Under the pieces are notes generated by a model that ran no database searches, was not told where the DNA came from, and saw only the letters and a program-made list of their open reading frames with translations. Positions 56,563 through 64,000 of a stretch of DNA of 64,000 bases are shown one piece after another. Positions within the stretch are counted from its first letter, which is position 1, and the number at the start of each line of letters is the position of its first letter. The position numbers were made by a program, and so were the translations under genes. Origin of the DNA: an uncultured Desulfobulbus sp. (lineage in GTDB: Bacteria; Desulfobacterota; Desulfobulbia; Desulfobulbales; Desulfobulbaceae); contig NZ_OY760916.1 in NCBI RefSeq assembly GCF_963664075.1, forward strand, positions 4,374,710 to 4,438,709. Reading direction: 5' to 3'.

Positions 56563-57301
56563 GGGAAATCTTCCTGAATCTTGACTGATGGGGTCCGTGA
56601 GCGGAGGGTTATCCTCTGATCAGAAGGTGCCGCTAACGGGATGGCCCTGGATGAATAAAGGACGGGCAATATTGACTGTTGATCCAGGGCCGTGACGACA
56701 GATGAACGGCCAGGGAGTCTTGCAATGTAGGTTTGAGTGTAAGAAAAATTATATATCCTTCTGTTTTCTATTGGTTTTACGGTTCTGGCATAGGGCAGAT
56801 AACCGTGCCTCTCTGTTTTTTCTGAGACAACCGGTAAAAAAGAGAATGAAACTCAAACACTGTGTTCATTTTTAAGGAACAACGACGATAAAGACAAGAA
56901 GATATACAAATTTTTGAATAAAAATTTTATTTTCCCTTCCTCTTTGACGAAAATAGAAGCGCTGACTATTAGCAGCAAAGGCTGTTCCGGTAGAGAATTG
57001 GCAAAGCGAGTGAGCAACAATGCTCATTTTGCCGCAGAATTTTTCCGTCGCAATTTCATTCTTTCTTGGGGATCTTGCCGGTTTTGCCTTATGCTTTGAA
57101 GAGAAATTTGTGGTTGGCGTCCAAAGAGGTGAATCCAATCTGGACCCGTGAGTTGTTATCGATATGCTAGGCTGCATGATGTAGTGCTCTCCCGTTGGCA
57201 CGGGGGTGGTGAAAAATGGGCGTCGTTTTTCTCTGCGGATGTATACAAGTTCGGAATTTTCTTTTCTATGGATTGAGAAAATCTTTTTGAAGGAGTGCTC
57301 C
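56563..57301. other. Long intergenic region between divergent genes
   Basis: 740 bases without a convincing gene. A 10-bp inverted repeat GGCCCTGGAT / ATCCAGGGCC lies at 56643-56692 with a ~30-nt loop. A hairpin GGCAAA..TGAGCA-ACAA-TGCTCA..TTTGCC lies at about 56998-57035. The middle (56730-56950) is AT-rich. No tRNA, known riboswitch or sigma-54 element was recognised. Confidence 0.35.
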
Positions 57302-57766
57302 ATGGTGTTTGCTGATGTCTCCCCGGTTTTGGTGTGGTTTCTTTCGGGAGTGGCCTTTTTGGGGTTAGAGCTTTTGCTCCCCGGGCTTATTGTTTTTTTC
57401 TTTGGTCTGGGGGCCTGGTGCGCTGCCTTTGCTCTCTATTTTATTCCCATGAACCTGGCTTCGCAGTTACTCGTTTTTTTGGGAGCAAGTTTACTCTGCT
57501 TGCTGCTGCTGCGTTCCACTTTAAAAAAAGTATTTCTTGGCCGAACCCTGGATCAGGATGGAATGGACACATCCCTGTCTCTGCAAGGTACTGCCGAAGT
57601 GATCGAGGATATCGTCCCCCCTGCCTTAGGCAAGGTGAAATATAGCGGTACATTCTGGCAGGCAAGTTCTCATTCACCCCTGCCTAAAGGAACCGTGGTG
57701 CGTATACTTGAAAAACAAAATTTAACGCTCGTCGTTGGCCCTGCCGACACACAAGGAGAGGCATGA
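57302..57766 (+). CDS. NfeD-like membrane protein
   Basis: 154 residues. Two to three membrane helices (LVWFLSGVAFLGLELLLPGL, FFFGLGAWCAAFALYF, LLVFLGASLLCLLLL) and a C-terminal OB-fold domain (LQGTAEVIEDIVPPALGKVK, GTVVRILEKQNLTLVV). The start ATG 57302 follows GGAG by eight bases. Coupled to the SPFH gene by an ATGA overlap, the classical NfeD-stomatin pair thought to organise membrane microdomains or protease targets. Confidence 0.88.
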   Translation: MVFADVSPVLVWFLSGVAFLGLELLLPGLIVFFFGLGAWCAAFALYFIPMNLASQLLVFLGASLLCLLLLRSTLKKVFLGRTLDQDGMDTSLSLQGTAEVIEDIVPPALGKVKYSGTFWQASSHSPLPKGTVVRILEKQNLTLVVGPADTQGEA

Positions 57767-58710
57767 TGGATAGTTTTCTGGTTGGAGTATTAGCGCTTGT
57801 AGGCTTTGTCGTTATTATCTTGCTGAAGACCGCGGTGGTGGTCTCTCAGCAGTATGAATATGTCATTGAGCGGTTGGGAAAATATAGAACAACCCTTGAG
57901 GCGGGATTTCATCTCCTGGTCCCTTTTTTGGATAAGGTTGCCTATAAAAGGAGTTTGAAAGAGGAATCCATTGATATTCCCGCCCAGACTTGCATAACCG
58001 CAGATAACGTCACCATGGAAATTGATGGCTGCCTCTATATGCAGGTGATTAACTCGCGGTTGTCTGCCTATGGTATTGAAAATTATCATTATGCGGTGAC
58101 CCAGCTGGCACAGACAAGTCTGCGCTCAGCCATCGGCAAGATCAACCTGGACAATACCTTTGAGGCCCGTGAAACGCTGAATCAGCAGGTCGTGCAAGCC
58201 CTTGATGAGGCCTCGCAAAACTGGGGGGTCAAGGTGCTGCGGTATGAAATCAAGGATATCCAGCCTCCACGGAGTGTACTGGATGCGATGGAAAAACAGA
58301 TGAGGGCTGAGCGAGAGAAACGGGCTGAGATCGCCAAGTCAGAAGGCGAACGCCAGGCAATGATTAACCGGGCAGAAGGTGCGCGTGCAGAGGCAATTGC
58401 CCGTTCAGAGGGTGAAAAGATGCGGCGCATCAATGAGGCAGAAGGTCAGGCCCAGGAGATATTGAAAGTTGCCGAAGCAACCGGTGAGGGAATTCGTCGT
58501 GTGGCGGAGTCCTTAAGCTCCCCCGGTGGACAAGATGCAGCTAATCTGGATGTAGCGAAAAAGTATATCGATCAGTTTGGAAAACTGGCCAAAGAGGGCA
58601 ATACCATGATCTTGCCAGCCAACCTGACCGATGTTGCCTCCGTGGTTGCTACGGCTCTGACCACCCTGGAGCGAACCAAAACTGTACCAAAAGGACCAGA
58701 CGCCACGTAA
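57763..58710 (+). CDS. SPFH/stomatin-like membrane protein
   Basis: 315 residues. An N-terminal membrane helix (VGVLALVGFVVIILLKTAVV) precedes the SPFH domain: VISQQYEYVIERLGKYRTTL-type opening, ESIDIPAQTCITADNV and NWGVKVLRYEIKDIQPP. The distal coiled coil has Ala/Glu/Arg repeats (RAEREKRAEIAKSEGERQA). Homologues form large membrane rings and often bind FtsH- or NfeD-type partners; nfeD is coupled directly upstream. ATG 57766 is an alternative start. Confidence 0.93.
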   Translation: MMDSFLVGVLALVGFVVIILLKTAVVVSQQYEYVIERLGKYRTTLEAGFHLLVPFLDKVAYKRSLKEESIDIPAQTCITADNVTMEIDGCLYMQVINSRLSAYGIENYHYAVTQLAQTSLRSAIGKINLDNTFEARETLNQQVVQALDEASQNWGVKVLRYEIKDIQPPRSVLDAMEKQMRAEREKRAEIAKSEGERQAMINRAEGARAEAIARSEGEKMRRINEAEGQAQEILKVAEATGEGIRRVAESLSSPGGQDAANLDVAKKYIDQFGKLAKEGNTMILPANLTDVASVVATALTTLERTKTVPKGPDAT

Positions 58711-58735
58711 GTACAAGAACACATCTTCTTATTGC

Positions 58736-58770
58736 AAGCCGTTGCTCGTTTTTTGAGTAGCGGCTTTTTT
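58736..58770 (+). terminator. Terminator of the nfeD-SPFH operon
   Basis: AAGCCGTTGCTC pairs with GAGTAGCGGCTT (two imperfect positions) around a T-rich loop and ends in T6. It stands 25 nt after the SPFH stop. The following stretch to ~59150 holds no convincing gene. Confidence 0.7.
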
Positions 58771-59152
58771 CTTTCCCAGGGCCTGGCTTTCAGCTCGACA
58801 AATCTTCAAGGCTTTGTTGCACATGCTTGGAAGAGGAGCAGGAGTCAGGAGGCGTTCTTCTTCTCAGTTGTCTCTGGAGGGAAGCTTAATGACTGCTTCT
58901 GGATGAATCAAACGGGCAAAGGTCAAGAGGGTATCTGCAAAGGTAAGGGGCGAAGGGCTGCAGACAAGCTACGTGATCGTTTACCAATATCTACCTCTTG
59001 CTAACAATTCCGTCATATTTTACTTCAAGTGAGCCCTCTACTTACCTCGATGGTATATCAAACTTCCCTAACAAAATCTTTTTGCATTTTTTGGTGAATT
59101 GTATTAAGTCGAAAAAATTGCAATTTACACGCAAGAATCTAGGGTTATTGGG

Positions 59153-59263
59153 AATGACATAGCGTCATTGACTCTTTTTAAATCTACTCTATATTGTCCC
59201 CAAAAATCCTAAATACGGGTAATGTTTATTGTCAAGATAATGACCGTAAACAATCAACATTAC
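59153..59263 (+). promoter_or_regulatory. Promoter and two dyads upstream of the giant PKD gene
   Basis: TTGACT (59168-59173) and TATATT (59190-59195) are separated by 16 bp, a good sigma-70 promoter. A perfect palindrome AATGAC-N5-GTCATT (59153-59169) overlaps the -35. In the expected 5' leader, GTAATGTTTATTG (59219-59231) faces CAATCAACATTAC (59251-59263), 12 of 13 positions complementary. A ribosome site AGGA lies before ATG 59322. Confidence 0.5.
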
Positions 59264-59321
59264 AATTGAAAGGGATTGCACCGTTCTTTAAGCTGTTAAA
59301 AATGAGTGAAGGACATCCTGA

Positions 59322-62300
59322 ATGAAGCATTGGATAATTAGAAAACATAGTTTTTTAGGACGATCTCAGCGAGTATTTCTCTGCTTGCTATTTTTTATCC
59401 TTCTTCTCGATTGTGCTGTGGTGCAATCAGGGCAGATTAAAGAAAACTCAAAAAAAACGATCACTGCTGCTTTAGTGCTATTATTGGGAGAGGATGTAGA
59501 TCTTCCTGTTATCAAAATATCTTGCCCTGCCAATAATTCAACTATTAAAACAAGAAATCCCTCAATAAGTTTTTCTTATGCAGCCGGCACCTTTGACATT
59601 GATTTTTTATCTCTAATTGTAAAAATCAACGATGTTGATATTACTTCTTTGTTTAATGTTTCAGCAACACAAGCAACTGCAATAATTACAAATCCATTGC
59701 CAGCTGGATCCAACACTCTGTCTGTATCGCTTAAAGACGAAGATGGAAATGTAGTATCAAAAACGTCAATATTTACTGTTGATGTTTTTAAAGTAAATAT
59801 AATAGCTTCTCCTGATGAGGGGAGTACTCCTTTAGAGGTATTATTTCAACCCCAGATTGTGGGGTGGCGATCCCCTTACAGTTATCAATGGGACATCGAT
59901 GGGGATGGAAGTGTTGACGATACACGAATGTCATTTACACATATTTATAGCGACTCAGGATCCCATCATGTTTCCTTACAGGTTGAGGATAGTAGAGGGG
60001 AAACTGCCACAGCAGATACGACGATTAAAGTCGTTACCCCCCCCACTGTCATTGCTGCAGCAGAACCAATTTCCGGGACCGCACCACTAGAGGTCTCTTT
60101 TTCCGCAACGGTGGACGAAGCCGATGGCTCGATTGTCCTATATGAATGGGATTATGATGGTGACGGCACATACGACTTTGCCAGTCAATCTACCGCTTCA
60201 ACGTCTCATACTTATAGCGCTTCAGGTAGCTATACTTCCATTCTGCGTGTGACAGATAATACCGGGGCGACTGCAATAGATTCAATTGAAATCTCGATTG
60301 GCATTGTCCCGGAGGCATCTGCCGAAGCCTCACCACAAGCTGGCACAGCTCCATTGGAAGTTGAATTCTCTGGCAGCGCAACTGATGGTGATGGTAGCGT
60401 AGTCTTGTATGAATGGGACTTTGATGGCGATGGTGTTTATGATTACAGTAGTTCATCAACAGGAAGCGTTTCTCACAACTACTCTTCTTCTGGTATTTTC
60501 AACGCCACCTTAAGAATTACAGATAATGATGGGTTAAAAGATACTGACTCAGTTCTTATCTCCGTATCAGGGGCTCCAACCTCCTTGCCAGGTGCATATC
60601 CTAGGACCGGCGACAGGCCGCTTACCGTTACATTTTTTTCAGATGGGAAAGATCTGGATGGGAGCCCGGAATATTATGACTGGGATTTTGATGGTGATGG
60701 AACACGCGATAGTCGTCTCATCGCATCAATGAATACTACATATACATACGAGCAAGCAGGAACATACAATGCTGAATTAACTGTAATTGATGATGATGGC
60801 TTGAGTACTTCTGCCACAATTACGATTGTTGTTACTGAACCCTCTACAGTATCAGGAACACCATATGTAAATGCTGTAGCTTTCCCGTCAAATGGGGCGG
60901 TTCCTCTAGAAGTCCTGCTTTCTGCCACGGCTTCTGATGCGGACGGCAGTGTTGCTAAATATGAATGGGATTTTCAAAATGACGGGATTTACGATTTCAC
61001 AGAATTGGTAAATCCAGTTTCCTCTATCGGAGAAATTATAGATGTTGGATCTTATAGCAGTCCATATATTGTAGATATCGATAACGATGGAGATCCAGAC
61101 ATTTTTGTTGGAGCAAATTCTGGAACAATCAACTTCCTCCGAAATGATGGGAGCGCTGATCAGCCTGTTTGGACCAATACAGGAACAATAAATGATTCTG
61201 AAGGTAACACTGTCGATGCAGGATCATATAGTAGTCCTGCTGTGATCGACTTGGACAACGACGGTGACCTGGATCTCGTGATCGGAGAAAGTGGAGGACG
61301 AATTTACTTCTACCAGAATGATGGGGATGAAAGCGTACCCGTCTGGACTGCGGTTGATTATCTGAAAGATAGCAGCGGTACGACTATTGATGTTGGATAT
61401 TACTCTTGTCCCTCGTTAGCAGATATCGATAATGACGGTGACCTGGATCTTTTTGTCGGACACAGTGGTGGCACACTCATGTTTTATAGAAATGATGGTA
61501 CATCATCTTCTCCTGTATGGACGGAAGTGGGATTGATCGAGGATGTTGAGGCATCTCAAATCAACGTTGGATCCTACAGCTATCCGAACTTTTTTGATAA
61601 AGACAAAGATGGAGATCTGGATCTAATTGTAGGAATGTCAGACGGACGTACAGTAATGATTGAAAATACCGGCAGTAGCAGTGTCGCAACCTGGGCTTCG
61701 TTCTCTTATCTGCAAAATGAGGATGGAATAGATCTGGATATTGGCTCGTGGTCCAGGCCTGCAACTATCGACATAAATTCTGAGACAACATTGATTATAG
61801 GTGAATCAAACGGACGCTTAATTCTTTATAAAAACACAGATGAAACGAACCTTGTTTTCACACTTGAGCAGCTCTACCTCGGATATGTCGGTGCAGCTAG
61901 TTATGGGGTATTGGCCCTTGCAGATATTGATAACGACTCCGATAAAGATTTATTCATTGGAGACTCTGACGGGACTATATATTTCTACCGGAACTCAGGC
62001 ACACAAGGTGCTCCTGTCTGGACTGGAGAAGGACTTTTAAGGGATGATACAGGGACGATAATTGACGTAGGATCACATGCAACATTGACGTTTGCGGATA
62101 CCGACGGGGACAATGACCTTGATCTCTATGTGGGAGAGGACTCTGGCCATGTCTATCTCTATCGAAATGACGGGAGCCCTATTTCTTCTGGTTTTATCAG
62201 TATAGGCGCTATAACGGATTCTGAGGGCACCGTGATTGATGTCGGATACTGCAGTTATCCAGCTTTTGCTGATATTGATAATGACGGAGACTACGACCTG

Positions 62301-64000
62301 TTTGTGGGCGATTCTTACGGCCGAGTATATCTTTATCGGAACACAAACGACGGTAGCTCTTCAATATGGTCTGCTGAAAACTATCTCCATGACTCGTCTG
62401 GCAATGCCATTGATGTCGGTTCATACAGCACACCCTGCTTCGTCGATTCCGACAATGATGGAGACATGGATCTTTTTATTGGCAACAGTTACGGAGCAAT
62501 CATCCCTTACAAAAATACAGGAAACGTATCAAGTGCAATATGGTCCGAGGAAGACCCATTGCAGGACTCCTCAGCTACCCAAATCGATGTCGGTTCTTAC
62601 AGTACAATTGCAATTGATGACATAGATTTGGATGGTGACCTAGATTATTTAATATCTAACAGTTCAGGAATCATATACGTCTATAAGAATGTCGGAAATG
62701 TATTGCACTCTTACACGAGCATAGGCAGTTATACCGCAACGCTGCAGGTAACTGATAATGATGGTAATACTGCTACGGATGCCGTCCTTATCTCTGTAAA
62801 AGGCCCAGGGATCCCTACAGCTACTGCCCACGCCACACCACTTTCAGGAAACGTCCCGCTCAAGGTGAATTTTACTGGTTCAGGTTATGATCCTAATGGT
62901 AGCATTGTCCTTTATGAATGGGACTTTGATGGGGATGGAGCTTTCGACTATTCCAGCACAGTTTCTGGAGACACCACTCACACATATGAAACTTCAGGTA
63001 CTTTTGATGCAACATTCAAAGTAACTGATAATGAAGGAAATTTTTCTTCTGAGGTTATCCCCATTAGCAGTAATTTTGTTATCTCAACTACAAGGGAAGA
63101 AATCTTTAATCCGGTAGATGGAGCAACGGCTCATATTAGTTTCACAATTGCTGGTGAAGCAAATGTTACAAGTCAAATAATAGATTCCGATGGTAATGTA
63201 GTAAAAACTTTGGTTGATAATGAGCAACGGACGACTGGTACATACAATGATAATTGGGATGGAACCGGTACAGACGGCGACATTGTTAAAGATGGGGTGT
63301 ATTATTTCTATATAGAATGCGAGCAAGACGGAGTTATTACGGTCTACGACCTCAGGGAAGACGCCACCTATCAGGAAATAACACCCTCCCGCTCCTGGCC
63401 CAGTTCATTCTCCCCCTACGAAGATGATGTCGTTGAAGTAAGTTATACCATAGACACCCCTTCGGTTGTCAGTCTGTATTTCTGGAAACGGGACTACGAC
63501 AGGGAAGAATCTTCAATCGCCCCGGTTCGCACACTGTTCATCCGCGATCCAAGAGCTGCAGGAACCTACACTGAAGTGTGGGATGGGGTCGATGACAACG
63601 GGGTTGTCGTCGGTTCATGGGATGGAGGGTATCCCATAACACTCTGGGTTTATGAATTGCCGGAAAGTGCCATTATAGTGACAGGTAATACGCCTGTTAT
63701 CAACAATGTAGATGCTGAGCCGAACTACTTCACGCCTGTGTACAATCCGTACGCCCAGGATTCGGATAACTACACATCGGTTTCTTTTGAACTCTCAAAA
63801 GCATCCACTGTCACCTCCTGTGTCAGGAATGAAAATGGCGTGATTGTTAAAACGATAACAAGAAACAACCTGCCCGCCGGTCAGAATACAATTCTCTGGG
63901 ACGGCAAGGACTTTGACGGCAATCTGGTGAAAGGCGGTTCCTACAGTATATCGCTCAAAGCCATAGACTCCAGCAGCAACCAGTCTCTAACGCGTTATGC
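59322..64000 (+). CDS. Giant secreted protein with PKD domains and an FG-GAP repeat array, 3' end outside window
   Basis: Open from ATG 59322 to the window end, 1559 codons with no stop. A signal peptide (residues ~17-35) is followed by an Ig-like segment, then PKD domains at about 157-239, 240-328, 329-416 and 417-506 (YEWDFDGDG, DNDGLKDTDSVLISV). A fifth PKD begins at 507 but is interrupted near 560 by ten FG-GAP/VCBS-like repeats (VDIDNDGDPDIFVG, IDLDNDGDLDLVIG, ADIDNDGDYDLFVG), and resumes at ~1129 (SIGSYTATLQVTDNDG). A sixth PKD (1161-1250) and three FlgD-Ig-like domains (WDGTGTDG, WDGVDDNG, WDGKDFDG) follow. Asp/Asn-rich loops suggest calcium binding. Probably surface-exposed or secreted; role unknown. 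Confidence 0.88.
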   Translation, partial: MKHWIIRKHSFLGRSQRVFLCLLFFILLLDCAVVQSGQIKENSKKTITAALVLLLGEDVDLPVIKISCPANNSTIKTRNPSISFSYAAGTFDIDFLSLIVKINDVDITSLFNVSATQATAIITNPLPAGSNTLSVSLKDEDGNVVSKTSIFTVDVFKVNIIASPDEGSTPLEVLFQPQIVGWRSPYSYQWDIDGDGSVDDTRMSFTHIYSDSGSHHVSLQVEDSRGETATADTTIKVVTPPTVIAAAEPISGTAPLEVSFSATVDEADGSIVLYEWDYDGDGTYDFASQSTASTSHTYSASGSYTSILRVTDNTGATAIDSIEISIGIVPEASAEASPQAGTAPLEVEFSGSATDGDGSVVLYEWDFDGDGVYDYSSSSTGSVSHNYSSSGIFNATLRITDNDGLKDTDSVLISVSGAPTSLPGAYPRTGDRPLTVTFFSDGKDLDGSPEYYDWDFDGDGTRDSRLIASMNTTYTYEQAGTYNAELTVIDDDGLSTSATITIVVTEPSTVSGTPYVNAVAFPSNGAVPLEVLLSATASDADGSVAKYEWDFQNDGIYDFTELVNPVSSIGEIIDVGSYSSPYIVDIDNDGDPDIFVGANSGTINFLRNDGSADQPVWTNTGTINDSEGNTVDAGSYSSPAVIDLDNDGDLDLVIGESGGRIYFYQNDGDESVPVWTAVDYLKDSSGTTIDVGYYSCPSLADIDNDGDLDLFVGHSGGTLMFYRNDGTSSSPVWTEVGLIEDVEASQINVGSYSYPNFFDKDKDGDLDLIVGMSDGRTVMIENTGSSSVATWASFSYLQNEDGIDLDIGSWSRPATIDINSETTLIIGESNGRLILYKNTDETNLVFTLEQLYLGYVGAASYGVLALADIDNDSDKDLFIGDSDGTIYFYRNSGTQGAPVWTGEGLLRDDTGTIIDVGSHATLTFADTDGDNDLDLYVGEDSGHVYLYRNDGSPISSGFISIGAITDSEGTVIDVGYCSYPAFADIDNDGDYDLFVGDSYGRVYLYRNTNDGSSSIWSAENYLHDSSGNAIDVGSYSTPCFVDSDNDGDMDLFIGNSYGAIIPYKNTGNVSSAIWSEEDPLQDSSATQIDVGSYSTIAIDDIDLDGDLDYLISNSSGIIYVYKNVGNVLHSYTSIGSYTATLQVTDNDGNTATDAVLISVKGPGIPTATAHATPLSGNVPLKVNFTGSGYDPNGSIVLYEWDFDGDGAFDYSSTVSGDTTHTYETSGTFDATFKVTDNEGNFSSEVIPISSNFVISTTREEIFNPVDGATAHISFTIAGEANVTSQIIDSDGNVVKTLVDNEQRTTGTYNDNWDGTGTDGDIVKDGVYYFYIECEQDGVITVYDLREDATYQEITPSRSWPSSFSPYEDDVVEVSYTIDTPSVVSLYFWKRDYDREESSIAPVRTLFIRDPRAAGTYTEVWDGVDDNGVVVGSWDGGYPITLWVYELPESAIIVTGNTPVINNVDAEPNYFTPVYNPYAQDSDNYTSVSFELSKASTVTSCVRNENGVIVKTITRNNLPAGQNTILWDGKDFDGNLVKGGSYSISLKAIDSSSNQSLTRY

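Noticed and set aside
58732-59004. 90-codon open frame after the SPFH gene
   Set aside because: It begins within the terminator hairpin and the translation is low-complexity.
1-64000. CRISPR array, prophage or complete insertion sequence
   Set aside because: No regularly spaced direct repeats, no integrase, transposase or phage structural genes were found in any part of the window.

Overview
The window looks like a chromosomal segment of a Gram-negative, mainly anaerobic Desulfobacterota-type bacterium. The closest fit by inference is a Desulfobulbales-like sulfate or sulfur metaboliser, though no dsr, apr or rRNA gene is present to prove it. Supporting points are lipopolysaccharide genes (waaA, kdsB, lptA, lptB), a class II DAHP synthase, an rpoN-ptsN cluster, a cytochrome bd operon with a DUF4492 gene and an Rrf2 regulator, and a TTG/GTG-tolerant, translationally coupled gene style. 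Most of the window is ordinary housekeeping DNA of moderate to high GC. From about 59 kb the sequence becomes clearly AT-rich.

Layout. 0-4 kb: the 3' part of a very large secreted or envelope protein, then tRNA-Asn. 4.2-7.7 kb: a CpxA/CpxR-like two-component pair, the regulator frameshifted and preceded by a CpxR-type box, and an EF-hand protein that is also frameshifted. 7.8-11.4 kb: prmA, a candidate structured RNA, a degenerate HsdR-N protein, a transposed inverted-repeat element and class II DAHP synthase. 11.4-14.7 kb (minus): ptsN, rpoN, lptB, lptA. 15-25.5 kb (plus): argB, argD, mntP, argF, argG, argH, an FnIII lipoprotein, dapF, dapA, dapB. 25.5-33.7 kb: folK, a YHS protein, fructose-6-phosphate aldolase-type transaldolase, lytic transglycosylase, pgsA, a GNAT protein, a cardiolipin synthase-like gene, a hydantoinase/oxoprolinase-type gene and a ccdA-tlpA pair. 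33.7-37.7 kb (minus): waaA, kdsB, tolC and a thioesterase. 37.7-41.4 kb (minus): rrf2, DUF4492, cydA, cydB and an unlisted 33-residue membrane microprotein. 41.5-44.7 kb: a 1064-residue membrane protein with a PHP-like N-terminal half. 45-51.5 kb: a hybrid PAS histidine kinase, a DUF4424 protein and a chemoreceptor. 51.7-56.6 kb (minus): an L,D-transpeptidase, a small hypothetical protein and znuACB. 57.3-58.7 kb: nfeD and an SPFH protein. 59.3 kb to the end: an incomplete giant PKD/FG-GAP-repeat secreted protein.

How the genes fit together. The centre is an arginine-to-lysine/diaminopimelate block that feeds peptidoglycan and protein synthesis. Around it lie envelope construction genes (LPS Kdo addition and transport, phospholipids, wall cross-linking and turnover) and envelope stress sensing. 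The bd oxidase operon with its Fe-S-type Rrf2 regulator, and the CcdA/TlpA thiol pair, suit an anaerobe that meets oxygen. Three dispersed inverted-repeat elements, one with a perfect 6-bp flanking duplication, show recent non-autonomous mobility without any transposase in the window.

The most unusual signals are: an FG-GAP-like repeat array inserted inside a single PKD domain of the giant protein; the MITE-like family; the cyd-linked microprotein; the PHP-like 1064-residue membrane protein; a cysteine tail on ZnuC; and two single-base frameshifts in short A/T runs.
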